Of a DNA stretch of 50,915 nucleotides, positions 16,103-22,941 are shown one piece after another. The DNA comes from Alphaproteobacteria bacterium (GTDB lineage Bacteria > Pseudomonadota > Alphaproteobacteria > CAAHEQ01 > UBA3637). The position numbers and the translations under genes are program-made. A model generated the notes under the pieces. It had not been told where the DNA came from, searched no databases, and worked only from the letters and a program-made list of their open reading frames with translations. The stretch lies in assembly GCA_017467335.1 (NCBI GenBank), contig JAFTSJ010000001.1:1-50915 (forward strand), written 5' to 3'. Every line of letters starts with the position of its first letter. Positions within the stretch are counted from its first letter, which is position 1.

Positions 16103-17600
16103 CTAAATACTCCTGTAATTCCCATACGCCTTTATAGAAAGCTCCGCATATCGCATCATAATCTTCCCAAGCGTACGTTGTTAAAGACAACCATATAATA
16201 GCATGAAGTAATTTAATTTTTTGACGGTTGGCTCCGGTCATTTCAAAAAAATCATCTTCCAAGTTTTTCCAATTATTTGAAACGATTTCCAATTCAACTT
16301 CTTTTTCCTTAATATGCAAAGAAAAATTCTTACGGTTAAATTGGTCATAATCACCAACAACGCTATAATACAGCTTTGCCCAATCATAATCTACATCCCC
16401 ATAAAATTTGGTCTTACCAAAATAACCTCTCGGGTCAATTAACACGGGACGTACCCCTTCCGTTTCAATCATCATATTATGGAAAGTACAATCGCCATGA
16501 ATCAAATGAAATTCCAATGGATACATTGTACGTATATCTGCCATAATTTTATCTTTAACAGCAAAAATATTGGTACACTTTTTACCATTTATTGTGATTG
16601 TTTTATCTTTAGCAAAAGGAACCAAATCTTCTACTTTTGCCAAACGGTCAAATGTTTTCGTAATGTAATTATCTTCACAATCACCCGTATTGGCAGGAAT
16701 TGAAGGAGTTAAATGATGTAATTCTTTTAAGGCATCCACAATTTTTCCCAATAAAGCTTTTTTAAATCCTTTTGTTAAAAAAGCATATTCAAAAACATTT
16801 TGCCCTTTTATTTTTTCCATAACCAAAGGATCAAAACCATATAATTTTGGAATATTTGTATATCCTAACTCCGCTACTTTCTTATACCAAGCGATTTCAT
16901 CTGCCGCTAATTTTTGTCCTTGCTCATTCAGAGGATACTTCAAAATAATATCTCCCTTAAATTCCATTTTATTAAAAGGACGACACTTCGGTTTATTAAG
17001 TTCATTTTGAAAATAAGAAAGCATTGTTCCGATTTCCAAACCACCGTACATATCAAACCGTTCAAAAGCAATTGGTTGTGTTGCTAACCAACGAACAAAC
17101 TCTCCTTCATCAGGAACATCTTGAATTTCAGATTTATCTTTAAAAATAAATAAACCGGCTACCCCATTTTCTGAAGACGGTTCCTGTTTAAAGGAATTGC
17201 CTATATGAGACCAGCGACACGGAAAATCTTTTGAAATACCGATATAATTCAAATCCGGTTTTAAAAAGGCGTTAATTTCAGATAAAACAAGGTCACACCA
17301 AATTAACATAAACGGTGTTTTTGCCGGAATATTTTTCATGGCATCTTTTAATCCGGAACAAGTCCCTTTTTTATCCGGTTCAACAACTTCATAATCAACC
17401 GTTGCAAAAGCATTTAAATAATTTTTTAAAACATCTTTTTTGTAATCAGCAATAATTTTAAAATGAGCATTCGGATACTTTTTAAACAAATGAAAAATCA
17501 TTGGTAAATTATCCACAGGTACTAATGCTTTCGGTTTATTCGTAGTTAAAGTCTCTAAACGAGACCCCCGCCCTCCGGCTTGAACAATTATATATTCCAT
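16092..17600 (-). CDS. Fusion of sugar/choline-type nucleotidyltransferase and APH-like kinase
   Basis: About 502 aa in two parts. Residues 1-230 are a nucleotidyltransferase: QAGGRGSRLETLTTNKPKAL carries the nucleotide-binding GGxGSR and the catalytic Lys, and WCDLV is the metal site. Residues 270-500 are an aminoglycoside/choline-kinase-like phosphotransferase: LIHGDCTFHNMMI is the Brenner motif, and LIDPRG takes the place of the metal-binding DxD/DFG. I choose ATG 17600 since AAGGAG precedes it by 5 nt; a longer frame upstream has no such site. An arrangement like LicC plus LicA in one chain could phosphorylate and nucleotide-activate one small molecule for surface decoration. Substrate unknown. 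Confidence 0.85.
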   Translation of the reverse strand: MEYIIVQAGGRGSRLETLTTNKPKALVPVDNLPMIFHLFKKYPNAHFKIIADYKKDVLKNYLNAFATVDYEVVEPDKKGTCSGLKDAMKNIPAKTPFMLIWCDLVLSEINAFLKPDLNYIGISKDFPCRWSHIGNSFKQEPSSENGVAGLFIFKDKSEIQDVPDEGEFVRWLATQPIAFERFDMYGGLEIGTMLSYFQNELNKPKCRPFNKMEFKGDIILKYPLNEQGQKLAADEIAWYKKVAELGYTNIPKLYGFDPLVMEKIKGQNVFEYAFLTKGFKKALLGKIVDALKELHHLTPSIPANTGDCEDNYITKTFDRLAKVEDLVPFAKDKTITINGKKCTNIFAVKDKIMADIRTMYPLEFHLIHGDCTFHNMMIETEGVRPVLIDPRGYFGKTKFYGDVDYDWAKLYYSVVGDYDQFNRKNFSLHIKEKEVELEIVSNNWKNLEDDFFEMTGANRQKIKLLHAIIWLSLTTYAWEDYDAICGAFYKGVWELQEYLDEQ

Positions 17601-17923
17601 CTTGACTCCTTTACAAATGATAGGAAGATTATCATAACTTACATGATAAGTCAAATTAAATTTAATTTCCATATAAAAGACATCGATTTTAAAATTATAA
17701 TATATGAGTATGCGATGACGCAAACAAAGAGGAATTCATGGCTAAAAAAATACCTGTCATTATTTTATCATGGTCAACAGTATCGTGAAAAATATTTAGA
17801 TTTCATTTTTCAAAAAAAAACGGATGGGGTAATTTGATACATTCAACATGACAATTTTCATGCGTATAAGTATCCATGTATATTTGTTTAAAACATATTT
17901 TTAAAAAATCAATCCTGACTTGC
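17601..17923. other. Intergenic region with a short broken open frame
   Basis: Between the fusion gene and the ATPase relic I see no complete gene. An AGAGGA followed by ATG at 17738 opens a frame that stops after 16 codons. A different frame from ATG 17715 reads MTQTKRNSWLKKYLSLFYHG and ends after 40 codons. This may be the 5' remnant of a lost gene; no family can be named. Confidence 0.4.
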
Positions 17924-18118
17924 TCATAACCAATCTATCATGTTAACAATCTGTATTCCTTCATCATTTGTGTTTGTAAACAATTCATCCATAGAAAGAA
18001 CAATTTTGGGATAATTATCTTTAATTGTTTTTAAAGAAGACAATTCTCGTTCACGTGTCTGTTTATTTATCAATATTTCGGTTACCTGAATATACAATTT
18101 TTCATTTATAAAAGAAAT
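17924..18118 (-). pseudogene. C-terminal relic of a DUF4143-type AAA ATPase
   Basis: The minus-strand frame ending at TGA 17926-17924 reads KLYIQVTEILINKQTREREL, then SSLKTIKDNYPKIVLSMDEL and ends GIQIVNMIDWL. This is the usual C-terminus of the ATP-binding DUF4143 proteins (KDNYPK and the final N-x-I-D-W/F-L). A stop codon lies just upstream and no ATPase domain is found, so only about 65 of roughly 400 codons remain. Function lost. Confidence 0.7.
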
Positions 18119-18240
18119 TTATCAATCTTTTTTTGTTTTATATAACATAAATTGTATTCATTTCTTTCATTGTTCCAACACAACCCCTCTCATCTACACA
18201 AATATATCAAATACAGAAGAAATCTAAAAACAAAAATGTA

Positions 18241-18372
18241 TGGAAAATGTACCTCCGCTCAAAATCGCTGCACATTGCGGAACAAGTGTTGCGATGATTG
18301 AAAAGTATTATTGGAAAGTTAATAATTTGATGAATCCGGAAGAATTATTTATTAACGAAATTGCTGTATAGA
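18241..18372 (+). pseudogene. C-terminal relic of a phage-type tyrosine integrase
   Basis: ATG 18241 opens a 43-codon frame reading MENVPPLKIAAHCGTSVAMI followed by EKYYWKVNNLMNPEELFINE. The segment AxHCGTSVxMIEKYY matches the end of phage-type integrases, with the nucleophile tyrosine in EKYY. The catalytic core is absent, so this is a fragment. It lies about 490 bp from tRNA-Gly, whose 3' end is duplicated nearby, consistent with the scar of an integrated element. Confidence is limited by shortness. Confidence 0.5.
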
Positions 18373-18496
18373 AAAAATTAAATTTATCATAATCATAATT
18401 ATATAAAAGAAGAAAGTTAGTGTTTATAAGACATCAACTTTTTTATTATTATCAGACCTAAAAGTAAAAAAAACGAATCGATGAAAAAAAACAGGT

Positions 18497-18662
18497 GTGC
18501 AACGTACTTTTTCGAATTTTGCACAAATTTGTGCAAAAAGTGTGCAAAACGAAAAATGCGTGTTGAGGATTATCCTTAAAGTAACATATTGATTTTATTT
18601 GTATTTTAAGCACATTAAAAACAAGATAAAAAACGTTGCACAGTGCAATTTTTTTTGTGCAA
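18497..18662. repeat. Cluster of seven GTGCAA/TTGCAC motifs with two palindromes
   Basis: GTGCAA or its complement starts at 18497, 18519, 18531, 18542, 18636, 18643 and 18657. Two form palindromes: 18517-18538 (22-bp perfect, half site TTTTGCACAAA) and 18636-18648 (TTGCAC-A-GTGCAA). The spacing looks like clustered binding sites of a dimeric regulator or iterons. Nothing in this intergenic stretch encodes a protein. The binding factor is unknown. Confidence 0.65.
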
Positions 18663-18666
18663 AAAT

Positions 18667-18702
18667 AAAAAAAGGTGTTCAGGATAACCCTTGAAACACC
18701 TT
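18667..18702 (-). terminator. Intrinsic terminator, minus strand
   Basis: Read on the minus strand, AAGGTGTT and AACACCTT form an 8-bp stem around a 15-nt loop and are followed by a run of T (complement of 18667-18673). It lies just past the tRNA-like GC-rich element. Confidence 0.7.
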
Positions 18703-18707
18703 AATAA

Positions 18708-18727
18708 TTGGAGCGGGAGAAGGGATT
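18708..18727 (-). repeat. Att-like copy of the tRNA-Gly 3' end
   Basis: This 20-bp segment matches 18863-18882 (the CCA end, acceptor strand and part of the T arm of tRNA-Gly) at 19 of 20 positions, as a direct repeat 155 bp apart. Duplicated tRNA 3' ends are the usual scar of integrase-mediated insertion. An integrase relic lies at 18241-18372. Confidence 0.6.
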
Positions 18728-18831
18728 GCTCGGACACATGTCCTCGTCCTAACGGACTGTCCTGACGGACATCTACTTCGCTTACGCTTCGTGAACGAAC
18801 CCTCTGCTCGGGTTCTTATCCCCTTACCCAC
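18728..18831 (-). other. GC-rich structured element between the two tRNA-Gly 3' ends
   Basis: A stretch clearly richer in G+C than its AT-rich surroundings, with several short hairpins: GTCC-TAAC-GGAC, GTCC-TGAC-GGAC, GGACA-CA-TGTCC and a 6-bp stem with 7-nt loop (GAACCC...GGGTTC). The minus-strand reading continues from tRNA-Gly past its terminator to a second CCA-like end at 18708 and then another terminator. It could be a degenerate tRNA-like or small RNA, or a dispersed palindromic element. It does not fold as a canonical tRNA by eye. Confidence 0.4.
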
Positions 18832-18858
18832 AAAAAAAACCGACCCTCTGGTCGGTTT
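18832..18858 (-). terminator. Intrinsic terminator of tRNA-Gly
   Basis: AACCGACC and GGTCGGTT form an 8-bp stem with a 4-nt loop. On the minus strand it is followed by eight T residues, and it starts 5 nt after the tRNA CCA end. Confidence 0.85.
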
Positions 18859-18863
18859 GTTTT

Positions 18864-18938
18864 TGGAGCGGGTGAAGGGATTCGAACCCTCGACATCAAC
18901 CTTGGCAAGGTTGCGCTCTACCCCTGAGCTACGCCCGC
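18864..18938 (-). tRNA. tRNA-Gly (anticodon GCC)
   Basis: On the minus strand the cloverleaf starts GCGGGCG at 18938, with D arm GTAGCTCAGGGGTAGAGC, anticodon loop TTGCCAA (GCC), T arm GAGGGTTCGAATCCC and acceptor CACCCGC. The discriminator base T is followed by an encoded CCA (18866-18864). All stems pair. A terminator follows at once. Its 3' end is duplicated at 18708-18727, marking it as a probable integration target. Confidence 0.97.
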
Positions 18939-19098
18939 ATGCAATGTAGATGTAGTTATGCCACATTTTTTTCAATTTTGCAAGCCTTTTTTTTATTTTT
19001 TTTTATTTTTTTTCTAATCCATTCATTTTATTTATATTTTTTACTAAATAATATGTATTTATTCGAATTATAATACAATAATCTACTGTTATAAATAT

Positions 19099-19134
19099 AA
19101 AAAAAGACTTTATCATTCCAAGATAAAGTCTTTT
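19099..19134 (-). terminator. Intrinsic terminator of the rsmG-parA-parB operon
   Basis: A perfect 13-bp stem (AAAAGACTTTATC and GATAAAGTCTTTT) with a 7-nt loop, followed on the minus strand by a T-run, 18 nt after the parB stop. Confidence 0.9.
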
Positions 19135-19152
19135 AATGCAATAACAATAACC

Positions 19153-20034
19153 TTAATATGTTATTTGCCCACCCGTACTCAATCGAGATAAAACACTATC
19201 AAGATGTTCCGTTGAAACACAATCAATCACAATTTTGCCCATCGCACCTTGCCATTTTATTTGAACTTTTGTTTTTAATACCTCTGACAATTGTTCTTCC
19301 AAAGCAAGAATGTCTTTGTCTTTATTTGGTTTTGGCGGTGTCGGTTTCAAATGTGCAACCGATAACTTTTCCGTTTGACGAACATTCAACCCTTTTTTAA
19401 TCACTTCCCGTGCCAATTCAACCGGTTTTTTGGCTGTCAATAAAGCGCGTGCATGCCCGGCTGATAATTCTTTTTTTTCAAGCATGGTTTTTATTTCTTC
19501 CGGTAAATCCAATAAACGCATCATATTGGCTAAATGTGATCGAGATTTACCCACAACCCGAGAAAGACCTTCTTGCGTATAATTGAATTCCTTTAATAAG
19601 CGTTTATAAGCTTCCGCCTCCTCTAAAGGATTTAAATCTTCTCTTTGTAAGTTTTCAATAATAGCTACTTCAAGAGCTTCTTTATCAGTAAAATTTCTAA
19701 TCAAAACAGGTACTTGCGTCAAACCAGCCATTTTAGATGCCCGATAACGGCGTTCACCGGCAATAATTTCAAACATACCTGTCTTATTAGGATGAGTTCG
19801 AACTAAAAGCGGTTGTAAAACCCCCTTTTCTTTAATCGAAACAACCAAATCAGCTAATGCCTCTGTTGAAAAAACACGCCGAGGCTGAAACATCCCCGCT
19901 TCAATTTCTGATATACTTTTTAAAACAACTTCATTACCGGTTGATTTTTTTTCTTCCGGTAAATGACGGACAACAACTTCATCATCACCCATTAACGCAC
20001 TTAAACCACGTCCGAGTCCAACACTTTTATCCAT
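19153..20034 (-). CDS. parB: Chromosome partitioning protein ParB
   Basis: Binds parS, loads as a CTP-dependent clamp and spreads to form the partition complex segregated by ParA. The 293-aa product starts with the conserved SVGLGRGLSALMGD, the ParA-stimulating tail. It has the CTP-binding boxes (LQPLLVR about 94-100; IAGERRYRASKMAG about 110-123) and a helix-turn-helix region near YTQEGLSRVVGKSRSHLANM (about 167-186). The C-terminal dimerisation segment is present. It overlaps parA by 8 nt. Two parS-like sites lie at 21401 and 21497 next to the operon. Normal length, no anomaly. Confidence 0.97.
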   Translation of the reverse strand: MDKSVGLGRGLSALMGDDEVVVRHLPEEKKSTGNEVVLKSISEIEAGMFQPRRVFSTEALADLVVSIKEKGVLQPLLVRTHPNKTGMFEIIAGERRYRASKMAGLTQVPVLIRNFTDKEALEVAIIENLQREDLNPLEEAEAYKRLLKEFNYTQEGLSRVVGKSRSHLANMMRLLDLPEEIKTMLEKKELSAGHARALLTAKKPVELAREVIKKGLNVRQTEKLSVAHLKPTPPKPNKDKDILALEEQLSEVLKTKVQIKWQGAMGKIVIDCVSTEHLDSVLSRLSTGGQITY

Positions 20035-20812
20035 GAGCCATTAACTCCTTTTCTCTGTTTAAAACTTCCGCTGCTAAACGAATATAACTTTTTGCACCAA
20101 CACTACGAATGTCATATATCATAACCGGTTTTCCATGCGATGGTGCTTCCGGTATGCGTACATTACGAGGAATAAGTGTGTCGTAAACCTGATCTTTAAA
20201 AAACTCTTTTACGTCACTAACAATTGATTTTGACAAATTGGAACGCCCGTCAAACATGGTCAAAACAATGCCATGAAGTTGCAAATTCGGGTTAAAATTC
20301 TTTTTCACTTTTTGAACTGTTTTCATTAAATCAGCAACCCCTTCCAATGCTAAATACTCACATTGAACGGGAATAATCACATAATCGGAAGCAACCAAAG
20401 CATTCATTGTTAACAAACCGACTGCCGGTGGACAATCAATAAATATATAATCAAACATATTTATTTCGTTCAGTGCATTTTTTAAATAAAATTGAGGTTG
20501 TTCTGCTGACGCTAATTCAATATCAACACCCAATAATTCTTTACTGGCCGGTAAAACATATAAATATGGTATCTCGGTTTCAAGAACAGAATCAACCAGT
20601 GTGTCAACACCGGTTAAAACCGAATAGGAATTTAAAGAACCGATACGCCGTTTTGCCCCAACACTAACCGTTGCATTGCCTTGCGGGTCTAAATCAATAA
20701 TCAATACTTTTTTTTCTAACGCAGCCAATGCTGTCGCTAAATTAACGGTTGTTGTTGTTTTACCAACTCCCCCTTTTTGATTGGAAACCGAAAAAATACG
20801 TGGTTTAACCAT
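20027..20812 (-). CDS. parA: Chromosome partitioning ATPase ParA
   Basis: Deviant Walker ATPase that moves ParB-parS complexes. The P-loop NQKGGVGKTTTTVNLA includes the signature KGGxGKT with two lysines (about residues 10-25). The Walker B-like FIDCPPAVGLLT is near 115. I choose ATG 20812, preceded at 6 nt by GGAGGT; the longer frame to 20842 loses this site. The ATG overlaps the rsmG stop (TAATG), so expression is coupled. Length of 261 aa is that of a chromosomal, Soj-type ParA lacking an N-terminal DNA-binding domain. Confidence 0.97.
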   Translation of the reverse strand: MVKPRIFSVSNQKGGVGKTTTTVNLATALAALEKKVLIIDLDPQGNATVSVGAKRRIGSLNSYSVLTGVDTLVDSVLETEIPYLYVLPASKELLGVDIELASAEQPQFYLKNALNEINMFDYIFIDCPPAVGLLTMNALVASDYVIIPVQCEYLALEGVADLMKTVQKVKKNFNPNLQLHGIVLTMFDGRSNLSKSIVSDVKEFFKDQVYDTLIPRNVRIPEAPSHGKPVMIYDIRSVGAKSYIRLAAEVLNREKELMAHG

Positions 20813-21417
20813 TATTTTACCTCCGATAATTTTACAATACACCCCGAGTTATCTGTTTGAGAAGAAAAAATATCCACCTGACAATTGATTTGATTGCTTT
20901 TTAATTCTTCTTGTACATTTTCACCTTTTAATAATAAAAAAACAGTTTCTTCATGTATAAAAGGGCGACCATATTCAATCAATTTATCAATTCGAGCCAA
21001 TGCACGAGATGTAATAACATCTGCCTTTATATTTGTAATTTTTTCCAATCTCTCATTTAAAATATGCACCTGAACATCTAAAATTCGAGCAACTTCACGC
21101 AAGAAAATACACTTTTTTGTATCACTTTCAATAAGATAGATATCCGTTAAAGAACCTTGAAAAATTTTATTTAAAATCGCAATAACCATAGCAGGAAAAC
21201 CGGCTCCGGACCCCATATCAACTAAAATTTTTGCATTTTTCGGAATGTATGGATATAATTGAGCAGAATCTAAAATATGACGATTCCAAATATCATTTAA
21301 ACTATTTGCCGAAACAAGATTAACGGCTTTTTGCCATTTAATCAATGTTTGTTCATATATTTTCAAACTGCTTTTTGCCGACTGTATAAATTGTTCAATT
21401 TGTTTCACGGGAAACAC
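20812..21417 (-). CDS. rsmG: 16S rRNA (guanine527-N7)-methyltransferase RsmG/GidB
   Basis: Methylates G527 of 16S rRNA using S-adenosylmethionine. The SAM-binding loop LVDMGSGAGFPAMVIAI is at about residues 66-82; further marks are the N-terminal WNRHILDS and SRALARIDKLIEY. Length of 201 aa is typical. The start is uncertain: GTG 21417 or GTG 21408, neither with a clear ribosome-binding site. A parS-like palindrome (21401-21416) covers exactly this start, so ParB binding may repress the operon. Location between the origin and parAB is a common gidB arrangement. Confidence 0.95.
   Translation of the reverse strand: MFPVKQIEQFIQSAKSSLKIYEQTLIKWQKAVNLVSANSLNDIWNRHILDSAQLYPYIPKNAKILVDMGSGAGFPAMVIAILNKIFQGSLTDIYLIESDTKKCIFLREVARILDVQVHILNERLEKITNIKADVITSRALARIDKLIEYGRPFIHEETVFLLLKGENVQEELKSNQINCQVDIFSSQTDNSGCIVKLSEVK
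21401..21416. promoter_or_regulatory. parS-like ParB binding site at the rsmG start
   Basis: TGTTTCACGGGAAACA differs at one position from the bacterial parS consensus TGTTTCACGTGAAACA. It overlaps the probable start codon of rsmG, first gene of the parAB operon. Confidence 0.85.
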
Positions 21418-21428
21418 CCAAAAAAATG

Positions 21429-21454
21429 TTAATCTTAAATTAACTAAACATTAA
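21429..21454. promoter_or_regulatory. Two overlapping CtrA-type motifs (TTAA-N7-TTAA)
   Basis: TTAA-TCTTAAA-TTAA (21429-21443) and TTAA-CTAAACA-TTAA (21440-21454) share the middle TTAA and are 11 bp apart, about one helical turn. This is the alphaproteobacterial CtrA recognition pattern, here upstream of rsmG and inside the candidate origin. Such motifs also occur by chance in AT-rich DNA, but a ChpT-like protein encoded at 46463 supports the presence of the CtrA phosphorelay. Confidence 0.45.
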
Positions 21455-21496
21455 CTTTTTTTATCAATAAATGCAAGCATATTTTTTAATTTTTTT

Positions 21497-21512
21497 TGTT
21501 TCACATGAAACG
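21497..21512. promoter_or_regulatory. Second parS-like site
   Basis: TGTTTCACATGAAACG differs from the parS consensus at two positions and lies 80 bp from the first site, inside the candidate origin. Confidence 0.65.
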
Positions 21513-22239
21513 ATACGTCTCTTTTTGAACATAAAAAAAGTGTTATCCACTTGAATTTTTAACATAAATAGAGCATTTTTCAGATATTTTGCCCCATTAA
21601 AAATGGCGTTGACTATATCTAAAATATTTCGCAACAAGAAACAATGATTTCATAATTGCCGATAAACATATGAACAATGTTGTGTGGTACCTGATGAATG
21701 TTACTATACACTATTTTTTTTGAAAAGCAAGTAAAATTTTTGAAATGTGAACGGGTGTTTTTTTTATCCCCACCCTCCTCCCATTATTTAAATAAAAAAT
21801 AATTATTATTGTTATGGTTGTGCATAATGTGGATAAAAAAAAATAATTTTTCTTGACATGATTTTTATGAAAATACGAATCGTTGTGTTTATTTATTTTT
21901 TTTACGGTGTTCGATTCGATGTGTTTTTAAGTTAGTTGTCGAATAGTGACTGAATGATTTGAGTATAAATGTGAATAAATATCTTTTGATTTTAAGCAAA
22001 GAAGAATAATACACACTTATCCACATAAAAAAAAGTTATGCACAGGTCGTCCGATAACATAAAAAATAACCTTATTTTTATTACTTTATTAAAATGATGT
22101 AAGCTGTTTGATTGTTTTTATTTATTATAAATCAATATGTTATTTTATAGTTTAACGAGTCGTTTTTAGCGAATACAAAAAAATCTTGCAGTTCTTGACA
22201 ATATCAGATATAGTGTTGACACATAAAAAAGGATATAAA

Positions 22240-22941
22240 ATGAGAGAAATTGTATTTGATACCGAAACAACGGGATTAGATCCGTTTTCGGGAGATAGGA
22301 TTGTTGAAATCGGGGCGGTTGAATTGATAAACCATGTTCCGACCGGTCGTAAATATCATCAATACCTGAATCCCGAACGGTCAATGTCCGAAGAAGTGAT
22401 TAAAGTGCATGGTTTAACGGATGAATTTTTATCTGACAAGCCGACATTTAAAGAAATTGCTCACGAATTTTTAGAATTTATTGGTACGGATTCAAAATTA
22501 GTTGCTCACAACGCTTCTTTTGATATGAAGTTTATCAATGCCGAGTTATCTTGGATTGGTTTAGAGGCTGTATCATCTGAACGTGTTATTGATACATTAT
22601 TGATTGCCCGACAAAAATTTCCCGGCTCAAAGGTTAACCTAAATGAATTGTGTAAACGGTTTAATATTGATAATTCTGCTCGAACAGTTCATGGTGCTTT
22701 GTTAGATAGTGAATTATTAGCCGATGTGTATCTGGAATTGTTAGGCGGTCGTGAACCGGGGTTGTTAGATAAAAAAACAATTATCAAAGAAGAAAAAACA
22801 AGCACTGTAAATACATTGGACTTACAATCTATCCAAGCATCGTATCGCCCTCCCCGACAATTTGATGTATTGCCGGAAGAATTAGAACAACATACAGCGT
22901 TTGTAAAGAAAATAAAAAATAATTTATGGGGAATTGAATGA
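22240..22941 (+). CDS. dnaQ: DNA polymerase III epsilon subunit (3'-5' proofreading exonuclease)
   Basis: Proofreads for the replicative polymerase. DEDDh exonuclease motifs are complete: Exo I FDTETTGLD (residues 5-13, Asp and Glu), Exo II VAHNASFDMKF (about 90-100) and Exo III HGALLDSELLAD (catalytic His and Asp, about 150-161). The C-terminal tail of about 60 residues would contact the alpha subunit. ATG 22240 is preferred, with AAGGAT before it; an upstream in-frame ATG at 22186 adds residues not typical of the family. A possible promoter is TTGCAG (22186) - 17 nt - TATAGT (22209). Its stop overlaps the next ORF (ATGA). It flanks the oriC candidate. Confidence 0.95.
   Translation: MREIVFDTETTGLDPFSGDRIVEIGAVELINHVPTGRKYHQYLNPERSMSEEVIKVHGLTDEFLSDKPTFKEIAHEFLEFIGTDSKLVAHNASFDMKFINAELSWIGLEAVSSERVIDTLLIARQKFPGSKVNLNELCKRFNIDNSARTVHGALLDSELLADVYLELLGGREPGLLDKKTIIKEEKTSTVNTLDLQSIQASYRPPRQFDVLPEELEQHTAFVKKIKNNLWGIE

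Larger units (their letters stand above)
21418..22239. other. Candidate chromosomal replication origin (oriC)
   Basis: An 820-bp non-coding, very AT-rich region between rsmG and dnaQ. DnaA-box-like 9-mers: TTATCCACA at 22017; its complement TGTGGATAA at 21828; TTATGCACA at 22036; TGTGCATAA at 21819; TTATCCACT at 21543; TTATCCCCA at 21764. The first two are perfect E. coli-type boxes and the rest have one mismatch. It also holds two parS-like sites and two CtrA-type motifs at its left end. Long A/T stretches (for example 21790-21815 and 21836-21902) could unwind. Position beside gidB-parAB fits an origin. Replication start itself cannot be shown from sequence. Confidence 0.75.

Noticed and set aside
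18497-18662. GTGCAA array considered as a CRISPR array
   Set aside because: The repeat unit is only 6 bp, spacing is irregular and orientation mixed; there are no spacers of constant length or cas genes.
18679-18975. 98-codon open frame on the minus strand
   Set aside because: It reads straight through tRNA-Gly and two terminators; it is a non-coding frame over RNA structure.
22195-22220. Two TTGACA boxes (22195 and 22215) as the dnaQ promoter
   Set aside because: Neither has a -10 at 16-18 nt; the only fitting -10 (TATAGT) pairs with a poor TTGCAG, so no promoter feature was entered.
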